NCBI RefSeq assembly: GCF_000521215.1
Contig: NZ_KI928916.1
Coordinates: forward strand, 10,188-47,341
Reading direction: 5' to 3'
Source: Labrenzia sp. DG1229
Lineage (GTDB): Bacteria; Pseudomonadota; Alphaproteobacteria; Rhizobiales; Stappiaceae
Length of the DNA stretch: 37,154 nt
Under the pieces are notes generated by a model that was given only the letters and a program-made list of their open reading frames with translations, had not been told where the DNA came from and made no database searches. Below are positions 1-6,688 of the stretch, piece by piece. Position 1 is the stretch's first letter, and each line of letters starts with the position of its first letter. A program made the translations under genes and the position numbers.

Positions 1-212
1 TCATGCTGGGTGCGATGGTGGCTTCTTTTGGCCTCCTGTCGCTTTCCATGCGAACGCTTCCGCTGGGAACCAGCTACATGATCTGGACCGGAATAGGTGC
101 CGTCGGCGCCTTCGTGGTCGGGGTCTGGTTCCTGGGTGAAGCGGTGAGTGTTCAGCGCATCATTGCCGCCCTTCTCATTGTGGTCGGAATTTTCACGATG
201 AAACTCGCCTGA
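1..212 (+). CDS. sugE: SMR-family small multidrug/guanidinium exporter, C-terminal part (SugE/Gdx-like)
   Basis: Inner-membrane small multidrug resistance protein; the SugE/Gdx branch exports guanidinium or quaternary ammonium compounds by proton antiport as a four-helix dimer. The window opens inside the gene, so the first helix and its essential glutamate are missing. The 69 visible residues hold helices 2 to 4. They include the stretch [20 protein letters not shown], which resembles the SugE signature ([20 protein letters not shown] as I recall it for E. coli) more than EmrE, and a final helix ending in a lysine. Assignment to the SugE branch rests on that tryptophan-threonine-glycine motif. 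Any upstream guanidine riboswitch would lie outside the window. The next gene is convergent. Confidence 0.85.
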   Translation, partial: [69 protein letters not shown]

Positions 213-269
213 GAAACCAGGCATGGTCCCGGCGGGCTCGGTATCAAAGGCTGAAAAACCGTTTCTTGT

Positions 270-698
270 TCAGACGTTCAGGCCAGAGGCACAGGCGCGA
301 AATTCGCGGACGGCCGGAGCGGCACCGTCGAGTGGAACGACAACTGTCCGCTCGCCAAGAAGTGCCGTGGCGGTGTGGTTGAATTCGAGCCCGTTCAGAA
401 CATTGCCGAAGCCGCGATCCGTGACGGTCAGGGTTGCTCCGCCACCCGAGAGTGCGTGCCGGTCGGTCGAAATTGTATTGCCGCGCGGCCCATCGAAACG
501 CATCGCAAAGACCGAGCCCTGCTGCCAGGGCCGCTTCGGCGTGATCGCGATGGCGTATTCGGGGAGCGCGGGGTCGTAGGTAACACGCACCGAAGCGTCC
601 TCACCATCGTGGACCAACTCGCAAATCCGGCCCTGTCTGACCTCCCAGGCCAGCGCAGGCGCCGTGCTCAACAGCAGTATGGCAAGGGCGCGCAACAT
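270..698 (-). CDS. small secreted protein of unknown function
   Basis: A 142-residue protein from the internal start (MLRALAILLLSTAPALAW). That start gives a short, clean signal peptide with an alanine-rich cleavage region near residue 17; an ATG nine codons upstream would only add a charged extension. The mature part has two cysteines, one near the start (RICELV) and one near the end (RACASG), which could form a periplasmic disulfide. The rest looks like alternating beta strands with several glycine turns. I recognise no family. It is convergent with the SMR gene and has no operon partner, because about 440 bases upstream are non-coding. Coding status is supported by the signal peptide and codon use; function is unknown. 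Confidence 0.6.
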   Translation of the reverse strand: MLRALAILLLSTAPALAWEVRQGRICELVHDGEDASVRVTYDPALPEYAIAITPKRPWQQGSVFAMRFDGPRGNTISTDRHALSGGGATLTVTDRGFGNVLNGLEFNHTATALLGERTVVVPLDGAAPAVREFRACASGLNV

Positions 699-1140
699 GT
701 GGACCAGTCTATCAGATTCCAACACTTTGCGCTCTGGAATTTGATCTGCCGCGCTGCGATGGCAATTGGCGGCAAGGTCACCTTGGACGGGTTGCGTACT
801 TCCGAGAAGGAGCCAGCGTTGGTGGCGAGTTCATCTAACGACAGTTTGAGCCCAACAAACCGGCTTTCTGCGGATTCATGAAATTTGGGTTTCAGAGACG
901 TTGTCGGCCTTTTTCCGGCGAAGATCCATCAGACTTCAAACTTCGTGCTCGCAAGGCAATTGTGGGTCTGCTGTGAAAGACAGCGCAGAAGGCCACTTGG
1001 GGTGTTTGTTCCCGCACTACAGGAACCCAGTGTCGGGTGAAAAGCCACACCACCAGTTATTGCGTAAATCGCACGGTCTTCGCCAGATAGTCGTAGCCGC
1101 AAAAACCAATTGCGCCGAACCAAGCAGGGCCAGATCAAAA
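699..1140. other. intergenic stretch without a recognisable gene
   Basis: About 440 bases between the divergently placed start of the secreted-protein gene and the stop of the VPLPA-CTERM gene. Short open frames exist on both strands, but none has a ribosome binding site together with a protein-like composition. No tRNA, convincing terminator or repeat was seen. Confidence 0.5.
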
Positions 1141-1845
1141 TCAGAAGCGACGGCTCCGCCGCGACGCGACGCCGAAGCCGACCAGCGCAGTCAATAGAAG
1201 GAACATTCCGGCTGGCAGTGGCACGGCCCCAACCTGCGCGATCTCAACGCGGAAATTATCAAATCCCGCAGTATTGGTCGAAGGCGTGCCGAAGGTGCCG
1301 TTACTGGTCAAAAAGCCGAATGACATGACGCCACCAGTCCCCGAGAAATCAAGCGTGCCACCGCTGATCGCGGTGAATTGCGCGGAACTCAGAGGCCCGG
1401 TTGTCAATCCAACCCAACCCGATCCGTTGAGAACCTGACCCAGCCCAAAAGCGAAAAAATTTCCGCCCTGGCGAACGACAGCCCCGGCTCCCATCGCACC
1501 TGCAGGACCGCTGAATGCTTTCAGATCCAGGCTGAAAGTCAGAGATCCTATCGCCCCCATTCCAGACGGATCGTACGTTGCGGCTTCGTAGATATGTGCG
1601 GCCTGGACACTCGAAGCTGCCAACGTGCTGACTTGACTCACAATCGTGCGAAAAGCGCCAGGATTGCCTCCGTTCAAGACCTGTGCACCCGAGAAGACGA
1701 AGCTGTTATTTGGTGTTGTGTCTCCAATTTCGGTGGCAGACCAATTGATGTCGACAAATTCGGTATCGCTGATCACCGTCGCGCCAAAAGCAGCGACAGG
1801 CGCGAATACGGCAAGAAAAAGTGCTGCCGAGAATGATTTAATCAT
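1141..1845 (-). CDS. VPLPA-CTERM sorting-domain secreted protein
   Basis: A 234-residue exported protein. The start at 1845 is chosen because it follows AAAAGGA by a few bases and begins a clear signal peptide (MIKSFSAALFLAVFAPVAAFGA). The body is rich in Gly, Ser, Thr and Ala with few charges, as in extracellular or biofilm-matrix proteins. The C-terminus has the three parts of a PEP-CTERM-like sorting signal: the motif VPLPAG, one hydrophobic helix (MFLLLTALVGFGVA) and a basic end (SRRSRRF). In Rhodobacterales-like bacteria this VPLPA variant is thought to be recognised by an exosortase that cleaves and anchors the protein, often along with exopolysaccharide genes. No exosortase or polysaccharide gene lies nearby, so the sorting enzyme must be elsewhere. 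The biological role of the mature domain is unknown. Confidence 0.8.
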   Translation of the reverse strand: MIKSFSAALFLAVFAPVAAFGATVISDTEFVDINWSATEIGDTTPNNSFVFSGAQVLNGGNPGAFRTIVSQVSTLAASSVQAAHIYEAATYDPSGMGAIGSLTFSLDLKAFSGPAGAMGAGAVVRQGGNFFAFGLGQVLNGSGWVGLTTGPLSSAQFTAISGGTLDFSGTGGVMSFGFLTSNGTFGTPSTNTAGFDNFRVEIAQVGAVPLPAGMFLLLTALVGFGVASRRSRRF

Positions 1846-2192
1846 CTTGCTGTCCTTTTCTGAGCGAATACTAATTGATTTTGTCAATTTCGATTGGTCG
1901 ACATTCTCCAAACAAATTGAATTGATATAAATACTACCGGAAATGTACAATTTAATCAAATTTTAACGTATTTTGTTAGGCAATATCGGCCTAACACCGG
2001 CTCACCGATGATAACGCAGTGGAAGAAAAGCAACCATCGATGCCCCGGTGGCGAAGGATGGAAGGTCCGGCGTCTGACCAATTCGCAACAAGCGCCGCTT
2101 GCCGCCCGATGAAGTCTTCACCCAATCGCAAACTGAAATGAGACCACTTGTCCGTTCTGGAGGCAACCGGAAGGCATCCAGCCGGCTCCAAA
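1846..2192. promoter_or_regulatory. AT-rich upstream region of the VPLPA-CTERM gene with an 8-bp inverted repeat
   Basis: The first 130 bases upstream of the VPLPA-CTERM start are much more AT-rich than the neighbours, as expected for its promoter. At 1974-1996 there is a perfect inverted repeat, TGTTAGGC and GCCTAACA, with a 7-base loop. It lacks a following T tract in either direction, so it reads better as an operator or cruciform than as a terminator. The rest, up to 2192, has a short open frame on the minus strand (1991-2233) that runs into the repeated segment; I do not consider it a gene. Confidence 0.35.
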
Positions 2193-2321
2193 TCCAGCTT
2201 CCCGTCCCGGGCCAGCTGCTCGATTTTTCTCACCCGATAGGATCAATTGCCAGGAGCAGCCGTGGTCCAGCTCCGATTTCAGGATCTGGTGACCGGTGAA
2301 GCAGACCGGTGCGCTCGGCCC
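2193..2321 (-). repeat. 129-bp direct repeat, left copy: detached 3' end of the DUF1826 gene
   Basis: This segment matches 4129-4257 base for base except at two positions (C2212/T4148 and T2224/C4160), in the same orientation, with an offset of 1936. The right copy covers the last 30 codons and stop of the intact DUF1826 gene plus 37 bases downstream. Here the same coding end occurs with nothing of the gene upstream of it. It is therefore a gene-end remnant rather than a functional gene. The two copies bracket the cytidylyltransferase and CDP-alcohol phosphatidyltransferase genes. Confidence 0.9.
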
Positions 2322-2436
2322 ATACCGGGTTTACCGGCAAGGCACAGTTCGCGCGATGTTCCGGTTGACCGGATTCTTTCTCCAACGAAGCAATCGAAGC
2401 TGAACACCTGGCCCCGCACGGACCGGGTCGCGGGGG

Positions 2437-2898
2437 TCAGCGGCTGTCGGCGCGCAACAGAGACATCTGATCCGGTTTCAATGCCAGCCGTGACTGGGTC
2501 AGCACTGTCTGTTTTATCTTCGTGGAAGACGTTCTGGGATTATACTGGACCTGGACGATTTTCTTGCCTGCGTCCCGCAGGTAGGCTTCGACATCGAGGT
2601 TATGGGGTTTGTTTCCCCAGTCTTCCCCGATCACGAAAACATCCGTCTCAAGCGCCTTGCAGCCGGAGACATACTCAAGCTCGTGGTAGGGACGAACGAT
2701 ATCGACGCAACTCAGCGCCTGCAGCATTTCCACCCGCTGTTGCAGGGGGATGACGGGAGTATTGGGCTTGTACGAGTTGACGACCTCATCCGAGGCAACG
2801 CCGACCGCGACAACATCGCCGAGTGTCCTGCAGTGGTTCAGCAGGGCCAGATGGCCGACATGCAGCAAATCGAAAGTCCCGACAGTATAGACGATCAT
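2437..2898 (-). CDS. TagD-like cytidylyltransferase (phospho-alcohol CTP transferase)
   Basis: A soluble nucleotidyltransferase that should couple CTP to a phosphorylated alcohol (glycerol-3-phosphate, phosphoethanolamine or similar), releasing pyrophosphate. The fold signature is complete: GTFDLLHVGH at residues 7-16 with the HxGH catalytic motif at 13-16, a GEDW segment near 91-94, and the RTSSTK motif at 122-127, equivalent to the ISTT signature of the family. At 153 residues it exceeds the roughly 130 of TagD by a short C-terminal tail. The start at 2898 is preferred because GGAAGGA lies just upstream and the protein begins at the first beta strand. It is transcribed divergently from a CDP-alcohol phosphatidyltransferase gene, which would consume a CDP-alcohol. 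The alcohol cannot be read from the sequence. Arrangement and motifs are seen; the joint pathway is inferred. Confidence 0.85.
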   Translation of the reverse strand: MIVYTVGTFDLLHVGHLALLNHCRTLGDVVAVGVASDEVVNSYKPNTPVIPLQQRVEMLQALSCVDIVRPYHELEYVSGCKALETDVFVIGEDWGNKPHNLDVEAYLRDAGKKIVQVQYNPRTSSTKIKQTVLTQSRLALKPDQMSLLRADSR

Positions 2899-2965
2899 GT
2901 TGACTCTATCCTTCCACCTACTCATAAGCGGAGTCAGCTAACGGCATAAGAATGCTCGAGCACGT

Positions 2966-2977
2966 GGGATTAATCCC
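2966..2977. promoter_or_regulatory. perfect 12-bp palindrome in the divergent promoter region
   Basis: GGGATTAATCCC lies 68 bases upstream of the cytidylyltransferase start and 163 bases upstream of the CDP-alcohol phosphatidyltransferase start. It is a perfect palindrome and could bind one regulator of both genes. A second inverted repeat, CCGGAC and GTCCGG with an 8-base loop (3008-3027), lies in the same region. No regulator family is suggested by the motif. Confidence 0.35.
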
Positions 2978-3140
2978 GGAATCTCAGGCGGTTAACTCGA
3001 GATGGCGCCGGACTTCGGAATGTCCGGTGAACAGGGATGGTCTTGGAAGTACAGGTTTTCAGTGCGCGTAGGTTGGGACGCAGACAAGCGCCTGTCTTCA
3101 CGCTGATCGAGATCCTAATAAGTAACTCAAAGGACATTCC

Positions 3141-3797
3141 ATGACAATCGAAAAGACCGCATCCGGAGAGACGCACGTAAAGCCGATTCTTTCTTATCTA
3201 AAAGATCTTCCAAATATCTGTTCTTTGGCGGGTCTTGGTTGCAGTTTGCTTGCGATTTTTTTCATACTCACCGGCGTTTACTCTGCCGCAATGATTGGCA
3301 TGATCTGGGCCGTCGCCTTCGACTGGGCCGACGGGATCGTCGCGCGCAAGATGACAGGAAGAACCGGCGCCGACAGGGAATTCGGCGGTCAGCTCGATCT
3401 TCTGATCGATGTCGTCAGTTACGCCGTCACGCCCACCATCCTGATCCTGAGCTACTCCGCCCATAATCCAATGTTCCTGCCGGTGGTTTTTATCATGCTG
3501 GTTTTCGGCGTAATCCGGTTGAGCTACTTCAGTACATTCGGGCTTTCCGACGACGGGAAATACACCGGGCTTGCCATCGATAACAACAGCCTGGCTCTCG
3601 TCTTCCTGTTCCTGTTCGAAGGATATGTTGACCCTACGGTATTTGCCGTGCTTCTGGGCGCCTGCGGTCTCGGCCTTGCCGTCCTGAACGTCTCCCAGAT
3701 AAAGACGCCGAAGCTGTCCGGAAACCCGCTCAATATCGCTATTCTTGCGGCCTATACGCTTGCGGTAACCCTCATTTGCGGTTGGAAACTCCTGTAG
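3141..3797 (+). CDS. CDP-alcohol phosphatidyltransferase family membrane protein
   Basis: An integral membrane enzyme of 218 residues that moves a phospho-group from a CDP-activated donor onto an alcohol acceptor with release of CMP. The diagnostic motif is present: DWADGIVAR at residues 61-69, then G82, D86 and D90 (FGGQLDLLID), giving the four metal-binding aspartates. The spacer between the two halves is slightly longer than usual. About six hydrophobic helices follow, as in phosphatidylserine-synthase-like members. AAAGGA precedes the ATG. The partner gene on the other strand encodes a cytidylyltransferase, so the pair could make and use one CDP-alcohol. The specific lipid product is not determinable; phosphatidylserine synthase is the main alternative name. 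The 58-bp tandem repeat lies 25 bases after its stop. Confidence 0.85.
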   Translation: MTIEKTASGETHVKPILSYLKDLPNICSLAGLGCSLLAIFFILTGVYSAAMIGMIWAVAFDWADGIVARKMTGRTGADREFGGQLDLLIDVVSYAVTPTILILSYSAHNPMFLPVVFIMLVFGVIRLSYFSTFGLSDDGKYTGLAIDNNSLALVFLFLFEGYVDPTVFAVLLGACGLGLAVLNVSQIKTPKLSGNPLNIAILAAYTLAVTLICGWKLL

Positions 3798-3822
3798 GAC
3801 GTACGTTGGAACGTCGCTACAG

Positions 3823-3938
3823 CCGGTTCATGGGGCTAACGCCGGAACATGGCACCCGACCATCGGCTAATACGGGGTGGCCGGTTCATGGGGCTAACGC
3901 CGGAACATGGCACCCGACCATCGGCTAATACGGGGTGG
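3823..3938. repeat. perfect tandem duplication of a 58-bp unit
   Basis: Two adjoining copies, 3823-3880 and 3881-3938, are identical over all 58 bases; the sequence diverges directly after the second copy. The unit is GC-rich and begins CCGGTTCATGGGGCTAACGC. 58 is not a multiple of three, so it cannot be an in-frame protein repeat. It sits in a 368-base gap (3798-4165) where I see no gene, and inside the block bounded by the 129-bp repeats. Confidence 0.95.
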
Positions 3939-4128
3939 GCGGCGCAAAACGCATCATTGGAAAAAACATCTGCGAGCCGAGCTGCCGGCACGGTTTTCCT
4001 GATCTGTCTGGGGTTGACGCTGCATCTCGCGCCGACTCCCCGAATAAATGATATCAACCCACCACGAGCAAAAAAGCGGCTCCATGTCTCAATTGGCGGC
4101 ACCCTGAAAGAAACTTGCTGATGATAAT

Positions 4129-4257
4129 TCCAGCTTCCCGTCCCGGGTCAGCTGCTCGACTTTTCTCACCCGATAGGATCAATTGCCAGGAGCAGCCGTG
4201 GTCCAGCTCCGATTTCAGGATCTGGTGACCGGTGAAGCAGACCGGTGCGCTCGGCCC
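4129..4257 (-). repeat. 129-bp direct repeat, right copy (3' end of the intact DUF1826 gene)
   Basis: Second copy of the segment at 2193-2321, with 127 of 129 bases identical. It spans the last 30 codons and stop of the DUF1826 gene and 37 bases beyond it. The boundary is sharp on both sides. No integrase or transposase gene lies between the copies. Confidence 0.9.
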
Positions 4258-4789
4258 CGGGCCAGGCACCACCGCGGAACAACGCAACCGCGCCGCGAGC
4301 CACCTGCCCTATGCGCCCTGGATCAGCTTCCCATCCTTCAGGAACATGCTGCGTTCCGGTGCCGCGATACGTGCACAGCAAACGGGCCGGAACGTTATCG
4401 ACATGGAACTTCGGACACATCACCTCATCAGATACATCGAGCCTGATCCTGACCTGCCGCATTTTAAGCGTCTTTGCGACTATCAGCGCCAGCGCGCCAA
4501 TGTCACCGGTCAGCACGTCTCTTTCGCGGCCCGAAGGAATGCCCACCTGCTCGCAGGCGGCGATAGCAGCCGCCTCTGCCAGATGGACCGGAACGATTGT
4601 GCGCAATTCAGGCAGGTTTTGTGGCGGCAGACCGTCGATCCAGCGTTGAAAATCAACGTCGCAGGACCGGGTCCAGATCGCCGCTGCAACCCCGGGCAAC
4701 TCGATATCGGCGAAGATGTCCGGTTCCCGCCCCATCAAAACGTCGCAGGCATTCGAAGCGGTCGCGATGTGCGCCTCTGCAATACTCAT
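4166..4789 (-). CDS. DUF1826 domain-containing protein, zinc-regulon partner of COG0523
   Basis: A 207-residue soluble protein matching DUF1826, a family of unknown biochemical function often found beside COG0523 GTPases in zinc-responsive operons. Typical elements are a histidine- and cysteine-containing centre ([19 protein letters not shown]), the segment GTGTQHVPE, and the C-terminal run [15 protein letters not shown] followed by RLLLAIDP. The Cys and His residues of the central segment could bind a metal, but this is inference. Its ATG overlaps the stop of the upstream GTPase gene by 4 bases (ATGA), indicating translational coupling, and it should share the Zur-like promoter at 6028-6040. 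Its last 30 codons are the source, or a copy, of the repeat at 2193-2321. Confidence 0.8.
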   Translation of the reverse strand: MSIAEAHIATASNACDVLMGREPDIFADIELPGVAAAIWTRSCDVDFQRWIDGLPPQNLPELRTIVPVHLAEAAAIAACEQVGIPSGRERDVLTGDIGALALIVAKTLKMRQVRIRLDVSDEVMCPKFHVDNVPARLLCTYRGTGTQHVPEGWEADPGRIGQVARGAVALFRGGAWPGAERTGLLHRSPDPEIGAGPRLLLAIDPIG

Positions 4790-6000
4790 GCTGCCTGCTC
4801 CGCGAGACGAAACCCGGGAAACGGATCTGGTAGATCCGCAAAACCCGACAGATCATTTCCTTCTGCTTCCGGGATCAGGCAGGCGTCCAGCCGGCGCTTC
4901 AGGGTGGGCCAGTCAATATCGGACCCGATGAAGACGATCTCCTGGCGCCGGTCTCCGAAGGGGTCGGCCCAGTGGGTTTTGGCATAGGCGCGGGCCTGTT
5001 CGTCATCCGGCCAGCGGTTCATCGGGACCGATGCCCACCAGGTGCCGATCGGTGCGATTCCGGAAAGCGCTCCCGCCAGGGAAAACTCGATGACCCACTC
5101 GGGACGGCTGCCGATCCAGAAATGACCCTTGGCGCGGATCACCCCGGGCAGCTGCCCGTTGAGAACATCGTGGATCTTCTGAGGCGTGAAGGGACGGCGT
5201 GCGCGGTAGACATAAGACGTGACACCGTATTCCTCCGTTTCCGGCACGTGATCGGCAAACCCGTAGAGTTCCTTTGCCCACATGGGATGCTCGTGAGCCT
5301 TTTCAAAATTGAAAAGCCCTGTGTTGAGGATCTCCGACGGCTCTATGGCGCTGTAGTCGGTCTCCAGAATTCTCGCGTCCGCATTAAGGCTCCGGATGAT
5401 CTTGCGCGCGGCATCAACCTGGCCGGGCGAGGCAGCGCCGACCTTGTTCAGAACGATCACATCTGCAAATTCAATCTGGTCGGTCAGAAGGTGCACGAGC
5501 GTACGCGCATCTTCTTCTCCCAATGTTTCGCCGCGGTCTTTCAGAAAGTCATGACTTGAGAAATCATTCAGCAGGTTGACCGCGTCGACGACGGTCACCA
5601 TCGTGTCCAGCCGTGACACATCCGAAAGGCTCAATCCGTTCTCGTCGCGAAACTCGAAGGTCGCTGCCACCGGCAGGGGTTCGGAAATACCGGTCGATTC
5701 AATCAGCAGGTAGTCGAACCTCCCTTCTTCGGACAAGCGTCTGACTTCATTCAGCAGGTCGTCCCGCAAGGTGCAGCAGATGCAGCCGTTTGACATTTCA
5801 ACGAGAGTTTCATCGATCTTGCTGAGCTCCGCGCCACCGGCTCGTACAAGATCTGCATCAATGTTGACTTCGGACATGTCGTTGACGATGACGGCGACCT
5901 TGAGGCCCTCACGATTGTTGAGGACGCGATTGAGCAAGGTTGTCTTTCCCGCTCCGAGAAATCCGGAGAGAACAGTCACTGGCAAACGGGTATCGGGCAT
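4786..6000 (-). CDS. COG0523 (CobW/ZigA/YciC-like) GTP-dependent metal chaperone
   Basis: A cytoplasmic G3E-family GTPase of 404 residues. COG0523 proteins bind zinc or another metal and are thought to hand it to client enzymes, especially under zinc limitation. Walker A is GFLGAGKT at residues 13-20. The metal-binding CxCC motif is CICC at 73-76, the Walker B-like ESTG follows, and NKVG gives nucleotide specificity. A C-terminal CobW_C domain starts near the stretch [15 protein letters not shown]. The start at 6000 is chosen because CAGGAG lies just upstream and the Walker A then falls at the usual position. A Zur-like box lies 28-40 bases upstream and DUF1826 follows with overlapping codons, so a zinc-starvation role is more likely than cobalamin synthesis. 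Confidence 0.9.
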   Translation of the reverse strand: MPDTRLPVTVLSGFLGAGKTTLLNRVLNNREGLKVAVIVNDMSEVNIDADLVRAGGAELSKIDETLVEMSNGCICCTLRDDLLNEVRRLSEEGRFDYLLIESTGISEPLPVAATFEFRDENGLSLSDVSRLDTMVTVVDAVNLLNDFSSHDFLKDRGETLGEEDARTLVHLLTDQIEFADVIVLNKVGAASPGQVDAARKIIRSLNADARILETDYSAIEPSEILNTGLFNFEKAHEHPMWAKELYGFADHVPETEEYGVTSYVYRARRPFTPQKIHDVLNGQLPGVIRAKGHFWIGSRPEWVIEFSLAGALSGIAPIGTWWASVPMNRWPDDEQARAYAKTHWADPFGDRRQEIVFIGSDIDWPTLKRRLDACLIPEAEGNDLSGFADLPDPFPGFRLAEQAA

Positions 6001-6027
6001 GCTGGCTCCTGAGATATAGCTCGTAAT

Positions 6028-6040
6028 GTTATTACATAAC
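6028..6040 (-). promoter_or_regulatory. Zur-like operator upstream of the COG0523 gene
   Basis: GTTATTACATAAC is a perfect inverted repeat of GTTAT and ATAAC around a 3-base centre, close to the known Zur core (GTTAT then ATAAC). An overlapping perfect repeat, GTAATGTTATTAC, covers 6023-6035. The site is 28 bases before the GTPase start, where zinc-loaded Zur would block transcription. The function of the downstream genes supports the reading. Confidence 0.75.
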
Positions 6041-6247
6041 GTACCTGATTCACCACATGGTGACAAGATGTACGGTCCGGCTTTGCCAGCTATTCACAAG
6101 TGCCGATTGTCCTGGCCCCGGTGAAGGCGGCGCTCAACTGCAAACGCAGCCATGAGCCGGACTGCGACGATATGAAGACTCGTTCACACGGGAAAAATAC
6201 GTAGGCTGTTTCGGCATGGTGCTTTTTGCAATGACAAATCGGAACAG

Positions 6248-6688
6248 ATGCCCCACCACGAGGGATGTGTAAGCGAGGCGAAACCGCCACCGAAACTCGG
6301 CGAAAACCTGATCGTTTTCGACGCGGATTGCATCATCTGTTCCGGCTTTGCGCGCTTCATGGCATCGCATGACATGAAGGCAGGATTTCGTTTTGTCAGC
6401 GCGCGGTCCGAAACCGGGCGATTGCTGTATGAGCAGCATGACCTCGACCCTGACCTTCTGGAAACAAACATCGTCATTCTCGATGGCCGGTCCTATATCA
6501 AGATGGCCTCGTTTGCTGCCGCAATGAAAAGCGTCGGACTGCCATGGGCGCTCTTGTCCGTGGTGGATTTCCTGCCGAAGACCATTTCCAACTGGCTGTA
6601 CGACCGGATCGCCCGGAACAGATATGCGTTCGGGAAACGGTCCTGCCCCCTTCCCTCTCGGGAATTGAAGGACAGGCTCATTGACTGA
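6248..6688 (+). CDS. DCC-family thiol-disulfide oxidoreductase-like protein (DUF393)
   Basis: A 146-residue protein with the hallmark motif FDADCIICSG, where DxDCxxC lies at residues 25-31; the two cysteines resemble a thioredoxin-type redox pair. Further family features are the RFVSAR strand and the C-terminal YDRIARNRYAFG segment. DCC proteins are presumed redox proteins but substrates are largely unknown. The first in-frame ATG is at 6248; no strong ribosome site precedes it and the first 15 residues look poorly conserved. The next gene begins within its last codons (8-base overlap), so the two are surely cotranscribed and probably work together. Confidence 0.85.
   Translation: MPHHEGCVSEAKPPPKLGENLIVFDADCIICSGFARFMASHDMKAGFRFVSARSETGRLLYEQHDLDPDLLETNIVILDGRSYIKMASFAAAMKSVGLPWALLSVVDFLPKTISNWLYDRIARNRYAFGKRSCPLPSRELKDRLID

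Noticed and set aside
929..1138. 69-codon minus-strand frame after the VPLPA-CTERM gene
   Set aside because: Unusual composition, no start context and no conserved pattern.
1991..2233. 80-codon minus-strand frame running into the left 129-bp repeat
   Set aside because: It starts inside the repeat, downstream of the relocated DUF1826 stop, has no ribosome site and no protein-like family pattern; I treat it as debris.
3823..3938. CRISPR-like array
   Set aside because: There are only two adjoining identical units and no spacers between them; no cas genes are present.
3849..4121. 90-codon frame across the tandem repeat
   Set aside because: The 58-base unit is not a multiple of three, so the frame changes meaning between copies; no ribosome site.
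4232..4987. Long plus-strand frame opposite DUF1826 and the GTPase end
   Set aside because: It crosses two real genes and has no ribosome site or recognisable domain.
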